Source: Arthonia radiata
Taxonomy: Eukaryota > Ascomycota > Arthoniomycetes > Arthoniales > Arthoniaceae
NCBI GenBank assembly: GCA_002989075.1
Contig: PSQN01000012.1
Span: 434,001 to 498,000 of the forward strand
Direction: 5' to 3'
Length of the DNA stretch: 64,000 nt
Of the stretch, positions 10,879-20,236 are shown piece after piece; position 1 is the stretch's first letter, and each line of letters opens with the position of its first letter. Both the position numbers and the translations under genes were made by a program. The notes under the pieces were generated by a model. The model was not told the origin of the DNA. It did not search any database and saw only the letters and a list, made by a program, of their open reading frames with translations.

Positions 10879-12231
10879 ACAATACATGCACGGCTCAGCA
10901 ACAAACAGCACCTGCTTTGATGTGTGTGCCACCAAAGATTAAAAACGATAATGATACTGGCCTGAGACCATCGAGTCTCCTCATGACCACACAACATCAA
11001 CATCCACCGTCGACGTGATACCGTCCTGGCTTAACCGCGTCGACGTTTTCCTACGTCTGCATGTCCCGACCATCCCGTCGCGGCATCAACCACACACTCA
11101 CTGAAAAGAGAAGGAGTTGATAACGGCCGTTTGAATGGGTTCGGAATAAATATAGAGTCGATAGACATGAATTTGATACCCGCTCACGGCCTGACCATTT
11201 CCGTCTCTGGCTTCTTACGTATCATCCAGGCCTGACCTACTATATGCACACACTATGTGCAGTGAAGTGTTAACGTCTGACATTTCCACCACATGTCGGG
11301 GCATTCTGCTTGCCAGTTCATCGCGCCAATGCTCGTGATCTGTTCACTTCGCTAATACTGCTGCGATTTCACCGCAGCTAAATGCCTGGTTGTTAAACTA
11401 TCTCGTTAACGCTGGCGTTAGATTCAGCCCACCAACAATAATCTCTCGCCGTATATGCTTCAATGCTGCATTCGACTGTCCGAGACAGCGTTCTCATGGT
11501 GAGAGATGTTTCGCGGTAAAGAGGCGTCGTCATGACCCAGCACTGCTTCAAATCGACAGCGCCTGAACCCAGTAGCGCTAAATCCTAGCATCCCGACCGT
11601 TGAGCAGGGCTACACCGAAGCTGAGGAACTTCAAAACGGCTATCGTGCGAAGGAAGATAACTATAGACGCGTTCCGAATAGTAAGACGAGGCAAAAAGCT
11701 ACGTGTTAAGCTTGAGGTGGGTGTCGGAAGGCGGTGAGCTTCGTAGGCTTCGGGAGTAGCAGATCTCTCTACTTGCTGGCCAACCGGCAAAGGCGATGTC
11801 GATTGCTTAGGGGACGCGGTGCTTGAAAGTAGTGGCGTTCACATGTCGGAATGTAAGGAAGTTGCGGTACTGTAAAGTAGCTTGGCCTTGGGCTAGCAGT
11901 ACATTATAAGACGGTATCTTGGAGAGCTTTCAGTGTACTAATGTGGTCATTCTCGGGTGGTGATATGAAATCACTATGCTTCAAAGGAGTGCTAGCTTGG
12001 AACAGCAGCGCTCTCGACCAGTATAGCTAGCTTTCACACAGCGATGCGTGTTGGAGAGCGGTGTTTTGTACAAATCTACCACGTCTTGAGGTCGGCGTGA
12101 GCACGACTTTAAGTGTCTGCATTGAAGTAATACCGCCACTGGACAGCCACATGGCCACACTTCAGTAATGCACACCCATTGATCTTAATCTTCTCCGGCC
12201 ACCTACAATACCCTGTTTCCTTCAAACCTCC
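10879..12231. other. Spacer, no gene supported
   Basis: 1.35 kb between convergent genes. Only short frames rich in stops in neighbouring frames. No RNA gene, repeat or recognisable fragment found by eye. Confidence 0.5.
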
Positions 12232-12630
12232 TCATGCCCGTCCCCCATACTTCGCCAACTTCTTCGCCTTCTCTAAGGCCTCCTCAAATTGCTTCTCCAT
12301 ATGCGCATATCGCTTTCTCTGGATATGCTGACTCGCGTAGGTCAGGGCGAAGGCCAACGACACAATGAATGCGATTACGTAGTCGTAGTGCATGCCGAAG
12401 ATTGTACGTGGAGGGTCGTGGTGCGAGTAGTTGACGTAATAGTGCGTGCAGGCTTTGCCGGGTTCGCCGTCGGGGGCGTTGGACATGGTGTGGGTGATTT
12501 CTTTGCGGTGGGAGCTGGTGTGGAAGGTGCGGACGTTGGGTGGCTTGTGGGTGGTGAGGAGCCTGCTGGCGAGAACGTTGGGTGTGAAGAAGGTTGGCCG
12601 TGCAAAGCGGCGGAATGGGAGGAGAGGCAT
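12232..12630 (-). CDS. Small mitochondrial-type single-pass membrane protein, unknown
   Basis: Intronless, 132 residues. The first 45 residues are Arg-, Ser- and Thr-rich without acids (FRRFARPTFF, RTFHTSSHRK), typical of a mitochondrial presequence. A central segment with GKACTHYYVNYSHHDPP follows, then one transmembrane helix (about 82-101, DYVIAFIVSLAFALTYAS) and a basic, coiled C-terminus with KQFEEALEKAKKLAKYGG. This looks like an accessory inner-membrane protein, perhaps of a respiratory complex, but I do not recognise the family. It follows the deubiquitinase gene on the same strand with 193 bases between them. Confidence 0.7.
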   Translation of the reverse strand: MPLLPFRRFARPTFFTPNVLASRLLTTHKPPNVRTFHTSSHRKEITHTMSNAPDGEPGKACTHYYVNYSHHDPPRTIFGMHYDYVIAFIVSLAFALTYASQHIQRKRYAHMEKQFEEALEKAKKLAKYGGRA

Positions 12631-12823
12631 TGTTGATGTGGATGAGCTGTTTCAATAGGCCGGTCTCAGACTTTTCTTTCCGTGCTTTTGGTGAGCTTGG
12701 TTGTCCAACTGCTTGTATGACGGGTGATATGAGGAGGAAGAGAAGAAGCGGTCAGGAGAGTATCGCCTGTCTCAGGTTGTTGATCCCCTCGCCAGATCTG
12801 GCAGTCGCAAAAGACGTTCCTGC

Positions 12824-14201
12824 CTAGCCGTGCTCGACCTTTTCATAGAAGAGCAGGTAGCACTCCCGCTGCAGGCCCAAAACATCTGTGATGCGGCATT
12901 CGCGGACCTTGTCGTCGCTGATGCCCCACCAGATCTCTTTTGCTTGCTTCTTCTGTTTTGGCTTTTCCGCAAGCGCGGTGCTGCCGTCGTCGTCCCTGCC
13001 CTTAGTGCTGCGTGCTTCTGCATTCTCAACAGCCTGCCTCCTGAACGTCTCATAGTGGCCACTGTTGTGACCACCTCTGTGAGTGACCACACTCGCAAGC
13101 TTGTAATCATGACGGTCGAAAGTACCTAACTTCAGATACTCTCCAAAGCTCACCTTTGCCGTGTTCTTGGAGGAGTAAGATCCAAACACGGAGCGCGAGA
13201 GGTGGACTACGAGGACGTCAGGGAAATGAGCAACACGGGTATGCTTCGCAATTGTCCTTTTCGGGACGCTGTATCCGTCGCTGAGCGCGGCATCGTCTGC
13301 TGCTTTCTCAATATCCTTCTCTGACGCTTGCGCAATTCGGTCAATTTCACCTGATAATATTGCCTTCGCTTCACCCGTTGTCCTTGACAACTGCTGCTGC
13401 TTTTGCGTGACAATACTTTGGACCTTGCATTTGGCGCAAACGTAATCGTTAATGGTCTCTTGCTTCATAAGGCTATCAAAGCACTGGTCAAGAGTTGTGT
13501 CGCCATGCTGCGGCACGTTCAGAGACAGAACAAAGAAAACAGAGGCGGTAGCAGGAGGTTCGTGATGGCAATGCAGGCACTCGATCTGTGACTCAAGGCT
13601 TCCATACATAGGCAGCCCATGAGCCTCCGCCTCGCTGTTCTCGTCCGGTTGGGACTTCGCTCGCGCCACTGCTTCATCATCAAGCTTCTCGATAACGAAC
13701 TGTAAGAGCTCATGTGCATCTTCTTGGCGTCGACTCAGTCTGGCTTGGAATGCAGTCTCGAATGCCCTGATGAAATCCTTCGCAGACGTCGTCCTCCCTT
13801 TCCAGGCCGGATCTTGCAGCCTCGCAAGTACATCTGAGAGGGCTTCTGTAACAAGGTTCAATGCAAGAGCATCGTTTCCCGTCAGGCCGTCCCTTACCTT
13901 GAGAAGTACGCGCGCTTATCAACAATGGCTCCTATTGAATCCTGGATGGTGCATTACTTACTTGGCGACTGGCTTGAAGATACGCTCTTAGCTTGCTTAA
14001 AGCTGAGAGCGCCTGCAGTACCGAATTGATGAAGCAGTCGTTGCCAGTATTTGACAAGCCTACAGCACCATGCTTACTGAGGCCCTGATACTCCTCGTTC
14101 GGAAGAATAGATGGTCCAAGGACGTAGAACAGCGCAGCAGCCGCAACAGAAGCAATGGCAGCATAGCGAATGAGCGCGCCGGTATCGTCGATCACGGCCA
14201 T
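12824..14201 (-). CDS. Membrane-anchored ubiquitin-specific protease (UBP16/USP30-like)
   Basis: Exons 14201-13962 and 13897-12824 with a 64-nt intron (GTAAGT donor, TTCTCAAG acceptor) give 437 residues. An N-terminal transmembrane helix (about 11-31) precedes the peptidase C19 domain. The Cys box is GLSNTGNDCFINSVLQ (nucleophile Cys56), the zinc-binding pairs are CLHC (187/190) and CAKC (234/237), and the His box is GGHNSGHYETF (His361), followed by WWGISDDKVRE. A single N-terminal anchor before the USP fold is the layout of yeast Ubp16 and animal USP30, which remove ubiquitin from proteins of the mitochondrial outer membrane. The family assignment is firm; the mitochondrial site is inferred from this layout. 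It shares a short promoter with the aldolase gene. Confidence 0.9.
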
Positions 14202-14532
14202 CGGCCTACGCCGGTCCAGACGAGGTGCTGTGGCAGATTTCGGTTATCATGGATGCACATTCCTTGGAGCAGCGTCCGAAATTCGCCGAGGATTCACGTC
14301 AAGCGATCGAAGAGGGATGCAAACGAGGAAAGACGGCGTGTTACCCCTTGTTCTTGCCTCGGTTTTGAGGCCAGAATGACGTCGATTGGTGGAGGGGCTT
14401 TTGCCAATGTTGTGGAGGGGTGCTTCCATTCAACAGTTTCTTCTCCATCCATCCAGCATCCCACGGAAGGCTGTACTGAAAGCAAAGAGACGCATCTTTT
14501 GACTGATCTCAAGAGTACATATCGAACACAGC
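14202..14532. promoter_or_regulatory. Shared divergent promoter, deubiquitinase / aldolase
   Basis: Only 331 bases separate the two divergent start codons, so both promoters and 5' leaders must overlap or abut. The aldolase side ends in a short leader, CATATCGAACACAGC, just before the ATG. Confidence 0.6.
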
Positions 14533-15750
14533 ATGGGTGCAGCCGACGTCCTCAGCCGCAAAGCCGGTGTCATCTACGGCGACGATGTCTTGAAACTCTT
14601 CCAGCACGCGCAAGAAAAGGGCTTCGCCATTCCAGCCATCAACGTAACTTCATCCTCAACTGTTGTCGGCTCTCTAGAAGCTGCCCGAGACAAGAAGAGC
14701 CCGATCATACTTCAGCTGTCGCAGGGAGGCGCAGCATATTTCAGCGGCAAGGTACGATCAGACCTACGTTGTACCGAATGACAGACTCCGTCTGGTATCG
14801 TCTTTCGAAACCACGAAACTAACGGAAAATCAGGGCATGGAAAACAAGGACCAAGCGGCCTCTATCGCTGGAGCCGTTGCTGCAGCCCACTACATCCGCT
14901 CCGTGGCCCCCCAATATGGCGTCCCGGTTGTCCTGCACACAGATCACTGCGCCAAGAAGCTGCTACCATGGCTGGATGGCATGCTCGACGCGGATGAGAA
15001 ATTCTTCAAAGAGACCGGCGAGCCACTTTACAGCTCGCACATGATCGACTTGTCCGAAGAGCCCGTGGACTACAACATCAAGACCACTGCCGCATACCTC
15101 AAGCGCGCAGCGCCCATGAAGCAGTGGCTCGAAATGGTAAGTCATATTCGTGTCACCAATTTGGACTTTGCGACTGACAGTCAATACAGGAAATTGGCAT
15201 CACTGGCGGCGAGGAAGACGGCGTCAACAACGAGTCAGTCGACAACAACTCCCTCTACACCCAACCCGAAGACATCTACGAAATCTACAAGACCCTCCAG
15301 CCCATCTCCCCCTACTTCTCAATCGCCGCCGGCTTTGGCAACGTTCACGGCGTCTACAAGCCCGGCAACGTCAAGCTGCACCCCGAGCTGCTCTCCAAGC
15401 ATCAGCAATACGTCAAGCAGCAGATCAGCGCCAAGAGCGACAAGCCCGTCTTCCTCGTGTTCCACGGCGGCTCAGGCTCAGGCAAGAAAGAGTACACGGA
15501 CGCTATATCGTATGGTGTTGTCAAGGTGAACATGGACACCGATCTGCAGTGGGCGTACACGTGCGGTATCCGAGACTACATGCTGAGCAAGAAAGAGTAC
15601 GTTGACACGCAGGTGGGCAACCCCGAGGGTGCGGACAAGCCGAACAAGAAGTACTACGACCCGCGCGTGTGGGTGCGCGAGGGCGAGAAGACGATGACGG
15701 CGCGTGTGAAGGAGGCATTGGACGACTTCAATACCTCTGGCCAAGCATGA
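14533..15750 (+). CDS. FBA1: Fructose-bisphosphate aldolase, class II
   Basis: Exons 14533-14751, 14834-15136 and 15190-15750 give 360 residues, the normal length for fungal Fba1. The introns are 82 and 53 nt with GTACGA and GTAAGT donors. Zinc and catalytic residues are in place: HTDHC (catalytic Asp110, zinc His111), the SEEP segment of helix 5, GFGNVHGVY with a zinc His, and FHGGSGSGK with another zinc His and the phosphate-binding loop; KVNMDTD forms the second phosphate site. The enzyme splits fructose 1,6-bisphosphate into dihydroxyacetone phosphate and glyceraldehyde 3-phosphate in glycolysis and gluconeogenesis, in the cytosol. Strong codon bias in exon 3 fits high expression. Confidence 0.97.
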
Positions 15751-16971
15751 GCATGAGCTTGTAACGACTTTTGGCGATGGACGAAGTTTGGACGATGAAG
15801 GCATGAGATGAAACGGTCTGTTCGCTTAGGTAGCAATGTGGAAGCTGACAGCCGTGTAGCTTGGAATTGAAATCGAGGTCACTTGCAGCCGCTCATTCCA
15901 TCGTCTCGACCATACTGCGTTCTAGGATGCTAGTCTATTAACGTGTGTTGACATGAAAGTCTTGACGAGTCTAAGCAGTGGATGATCATAGACTCCAGGA
16001 AGGCTTTACGACAGCCATCAGACTCTCATCCATACTCGTGCATTGATAGAAATTCAGCCTTTGCTCTGTGCAGACTTCAGAGACGCGCCACGCTATCTCG
16101 CTTCAATTGGACGCCGTAAGCATTGCACTGTAAGCTGCGCGCACGCCAACCCTAACAACAGGTTCCTCTTCAGACTCACGAAGCGGCTCACGAGTCACGA
16201 TGGGTCAACCTTCAGTCGTAACCGCAGGAAAGGCAGTCGCTAGCCAGCGTGCGGGTCGCCACATTCGCCGGATTTGGATGAAGTTGGATGTGAATGTAGC
16301 GCTGGCCTTTTCGTTGACAGAGCTTTTCGCCCCCGCTTCAGGTACTCACACACACACACACAGTGAAATCCGTGGAGCAAGTTCTCCGGTTTCAGACCGC
16401 TTAGCGCGGACCGATTCCTCCTCTATCGTTTTTGGCCCTCTTCGGGTTTCATCTTTGAGGAATTGGCTTGGTCTGGTTTAGGTCCAAGGTATAAGACCCC
16501 GCCTAGTTCGGTTTCAAGTTGCTAGCCTAGCACACAGGCCGTACTGACAACCGGGTCGTAATATGTCTTAGCAGTATCGGTTCGGGGTTTGCGCATGCGG
16601 GTTGGATCCTGGCGGTTCTGGTATCAATAAGGCCAGATCTGCTCCAACAATTTCACAGGATCCTCTTCTTGTGGTTTCTCTAATGCGTCTCACCTAGGAG
16701 TACGGCCGCCGTGGTATCTACGGACCTTCCCAACTCCCCGGCGACGCATCAGACCAACACCTGGCTCACGCCATCTGTCCTCGCCACACAGACCTGCCAG
16801 AAACCGATTGCTATTGACACGTCTCGCGTCCACGAAAATGAGCGACGCTTTAAAGCTCTGGTACCACACCGAATAACCATATTTTGCTAGATCTCCAGCA
16901 AAGTCGCGTTCCGCATTCCTATTCTTACACATCCAGCAGAGCAACATTCTACCCTTCTAAGCATAGCCATC
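15751..16971. other. Spacer with a short CA repeat
   Basis: 1.2 kb downstream of the aldolase. No supported gene. Holds the (CA)8 tract at 16347-16362. The distal 300 bases may act as leader for the doubtful small ORF that follows. Confidence 0.5.
16347..16362. repeat. (CA)8 microsatellite
   Basis: Eight uninterrupted CA units in the spacer after the aldolase gene. Confidence 0.9.
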
Positions 16972-17187
16972 ATGCCCGACGAAGGGAACAAGATCACCGC
17001 ACGAAACATTCTCTTCAAATTCAAGCCGAAGGACCACAAGAAGGACCCGCCTTCCTCCAGCTCCGGCGGTGGGACTAAGCCAGAGAAGACGGAGGCAGAG
17101 AAGAAGGAAGATGAACGCAAGAAGAAGCAGAGGGAGAAGAACTCAGGGGACGGTCCGGGTCCGTTCGATCCGCCTTGGAACAAGTGA
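16972..17187 (+). CDS. Possible small Lys/Glu-rich protein, unknown
   Basis: An intronless frame of 71 residues starts with ATG in good context (GCCATCATGCCC). It is highly charged, with a Lys/Glu-rich middle (EKKEDERKKKQREKN) and the tail GDGPGPFDPPWNK. No membrane segment, no cysteine and no known domain. The patterned charge and the good start context argue for a real gene; the isolation in a gene-poor region and the short length argue against. I would rate it about even. Confidence 0.4.
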   Translation: MPDEGNKITARNILFKFKPKDHKKDPPSSSSGGGTKPEKTEAEKKEDERKKKQREKNSGDGPGPFDPPWNK

Positions 17188-19197
17188 ATTATGTGGATGA
17201 GGATGGCAGAGTAGGATGGGGTCGTGGGTGTTTGATAGAGTTTATCTGAGATGCGGTAGCTGAGCTGACGGCTGGAATTGCATTTCTGCGGCTTTATGTG
17301 TCTTTCAGTGTCCGCTGCGAATGATGATGCTCTCCGGAGAACGTATTATGGAAGTGAACAAGAGAGAAGAGATAACAAGTCAAGTTGGGAGAGAAGCCCA
17401 AACACTCGCTCATGTGGTTCACAAAATGCCTGAATATGAGGAACGCGAGCCCACTCTCTGCTGAGAACACTCTCGCATCAATGGATGATCGGGAAGTAAG
17501 CTTGAGAGCCTCCAGAGGTGAGTGGTGAAAGACCGAGGCTGAAGCAGTGTTCCCAATGGAACGGATCTTAAAGGTGCTGCCCAGCGGAGGCGGTTTGGAT
17601 TGAATATGGCCTTAACGGCAATAGATATGCTTGGCAAGCACTGGGTGCTACTAGATATAGTAGTAAAAGAGTAACGTAGAGTCAAGCGATGAAGGCGGCG
17701 AGATATATGGGGTGGCAAAGCGATTCTTTGAGGCTAGCAAAAGCTGCGATTGTATAGCGACTATTCAAAATCCACCGGTTGGTAGCTTGATATCCTCAAA
17801 AAGCCTTTCGCTACTACTATCTGAGCCTCACCGCCGCACCTGCGCTACCTCTATCAGCGATCCACAATCTGTTAGATTAGATAGATCTGGATCGCATATC
17901 TTCGCCCGCGGATACGGTAGCGCGAGCTACCGATCCAGACCCGATCGGATCCGTGCCATTGGGAACACTGGGCCGAAGTACGAGGTATTCGTAGGCAAAC
18001 GTGAAAAGCACGACGAGAAAAGCACGCCCAGCTCGTCCAGCTGTTCTCGGCTCGTAGGGAACATTCGTCTTGCTGAAATCAGAAGTCTCCGACCTATCTG
18101 CTTGCAGATTGAGATGTGATCGAAAGCGACAGCCCGGCGTTCAGTTATTACAGATTGTGAGAGCAATCAGAACCACTCAGAGTCGCACGTGGGGTAAACG
18201 CTTCTGAATGAATCACTGCTGGAAAACTGTCCCGGTATCAGCTTGTGTAGATGCAGCCTAACAGTTTTTTTATTGCGGAGCTCAGCACATTTTGAGCTTT
18301 GACTTGGTCGTCTTGGTCAAGTCTTCCTACCAACCAACATGCAGTCCGAATGTGGTCTACTGCCAGGACGACCGACGATAGGATGAACTGCGGTCTGAGA
18401 CCCAGATAGCTGCAGCGCTGAATGGTACTAAGCCAGTGTCCGCCGGAGGTTCTCATTGGCGAAGAGGTTGCTCCTGGCCTTGTTCAACAGCAAATGCAAT
18501 ATCATACGAGCGTTGATTGGTATGCAGGGTGTGGATTACTGTTGGATGATGTGCCGTCGATCCTGCTGGAAGATACAGGTGGGCAGGGATTCAAGCATTT
18601 TCTCCCTTCTTCTCTCCACTGCACGCCCATGACCGGGAATGAAATCTGGCCATGTCGGCGGCCAAGTCGTGGATGGCTTGAGTATCACGCAGCCTGACTC
18701 ATCAGTCCAGCAACCGGAGAAGATGGTGCGAGCGTTTTCTGAGGTGCGTATGGCAGGTATGGTATCGGATGACCACACGTTACTAAGAAGAACGTGCGAT
18801 AGAGCATGAAAAAAGCATGCCAAAAGCGATGGAGGCGAAGATCCTTGGGTGGGCTTTGATGGGGACCATCCAGAACTCGAGCTCCCACCAGTCTGTATTC
18901 TGCCAGCCTTGAGCCATGGCTGCTTCACTCACAGAACACGAAAGCGTTTATTGTCTTTTAAGGTGGCTAGCACTAGGAATAAGCAACGAGAGGGCGCATT
19001 CGTGAGTGCCTCGTTTTCTTTGCCCAGCATGATACGCTATTCCTAAAATGGAATGTTCCTCCTATCTTTAGCTCGTGTCTTCGTTGGTGTACCTTTTTAA
19101 AAATTGTACATGTTACACAGAGGCAGAAAGGCAGCCATTAATTCGCTCAGAGTCGGCGGCTGATTCTGCTCTCCGCTTCTCTATTCCGTCACCCTCA
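17188..19197. other. Gene-poor spacer with nested inverted repeat
   Basis: 2.0 kb without a supported gene. Several short frames on both strands (for example 18238-18456 and 18536-18928, minus) show no recognisable protein. A nested inverted repeat lies at 17886-17939. The segment runs into a broken gene fragment at 19.2 kb. Confidence 0.5.
17886..17939. repeat. Nested inverted repeat with GCGA tetraloop
   Basis: TCTGGATCG at 17886-17894 pairs with CGATCCAGA at 17931-17939, and inside this CGGTAGC at 17915-17921 pairs with GCTACCG at 17926-17932 around the loop GCGA. With one bulged A the inner arm can grow to 11 pairs. The pairing is seen; any role as RNA structure or element end is unknown. 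Confidence 0.6.
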
Positions 19198-19994
19198 TCA
19201 TCCAATACGTCGCCGCCACCAGCCGCAAAATGCATCTTCAATGCATCCGTCAGGGGTTTCAAGCAATCTCTTTGCCATCTCGGCCGCACCATCCGCCGCC
19301 GCATTCGAAGGCGCTGCAAAGTCCGCCAGATGACGCCCGGAAGCATTAGGAGTCTGCTCGGGAAGCACGTCCCATAAAGCGTCCTGCAGCACCTGCAGAA
19401 ACACATCCCATCCTCTGCCCGGCAACTCCCACTAAACCTAGTAGAGCACTCCCGAGCCCCGGACCGAACGATCTGAGGCCTCCATTTTGTCGAGGACCCT
19501 ATCTGGGAGCTGCCTGGCAGACGATGGGATGGTCAAGCGCCGATTCGCCCATGAGCACAGCATCAGTAACGCGACTGGCGGGCCATCCCCCTGGCAGCTG
19601 CCTCAACGCTCTCGCCATTGTGGACCAGTAATTTGTATCTTGCCGCTGGTGTCTGGAACCCAAATGCCAATGCCGGGTGAAATCTTCGAATGGTGAGATT
19701 GCGATCGTCAAGGCCTTAGAGGTATACTCGATACCAAATACTACTGATAGTGGCATTTGAGACTCCTACCGAGCACAAATGTCAAGCTTGATGAATGACG
19801 GACATAGCTCAATGCCGTTAGCTGCTGCCGCATAACCAAGAGGAGTGGGCCTTGATTGAACATCGCCATCCATTGAGAGCTCAATGCCGGCCGGTCTCGC
19901 GCCTTTGCGCATGAATTTGTAGCCAATCCGCTACTCTTTGAGAGGAAGCGAACTCCACGGGAACGCCATCTTTGCGTACCGCCGCGTGTTTCAT
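19198..19994 (-). pseudogene. Broken C-terminal fragment of a conserved ascomycete gene
   Basis: Protein-like sequence runs along the minus strand but changes frame and meets stops. Piece one (19994-19881) reads VRKDGVPVEFASSQRVADW. Piece two, in another frame, reads PLGYAAAANGIELCPSFIKL, meets a TAG, then goes on as VVFGIEYTSKALTIAI and VTDAVLMGESALD. Piece three (to 19198) reads DVFLQVLQDALWDVLPEQ and ends GAAEMAKRLLETPDGCIED. Taken together this resembles the C-terminal part of unnamed Hsp70/actin-fold-like fungal proteins, with a GES-type nucleotide motif and a GAAEMAKR ending; the family name is uncertain. The 5' part is missing, cut off near the NLR promoter. A gene with unusual introns is possible, but I found no set of splice sites that joins the pieces. 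Confidence 0.5.
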
Positions 19995-20236
19995 TTGCCT
20001 TACAGGCAAAACCAAAAAGTACCCAGGTACCTAGCACACGCGGCTCCGCTGACCCGTCTCTGCATTTATCTTTCAAAAGATAAATTCAGTCGCCCAGCTG
20101 CTGTTCATATCCTTACATGCCCGGCAACAGACACATTACAACCCCAACTATAGCGGAGACACGCGAAAACTCATAATTCTAAGCCTCGATTCAACGAACT
20201 TATCACAAGCATCTACTACACCACAAAAGTATAGAA

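Noticed and set aside
14070-14822. 250-codon plus frame across the deubiquitinase start and aldolase exon 1
   Set aside because: Overlaps two firm genes in other frames; composition is that of shadow frames.
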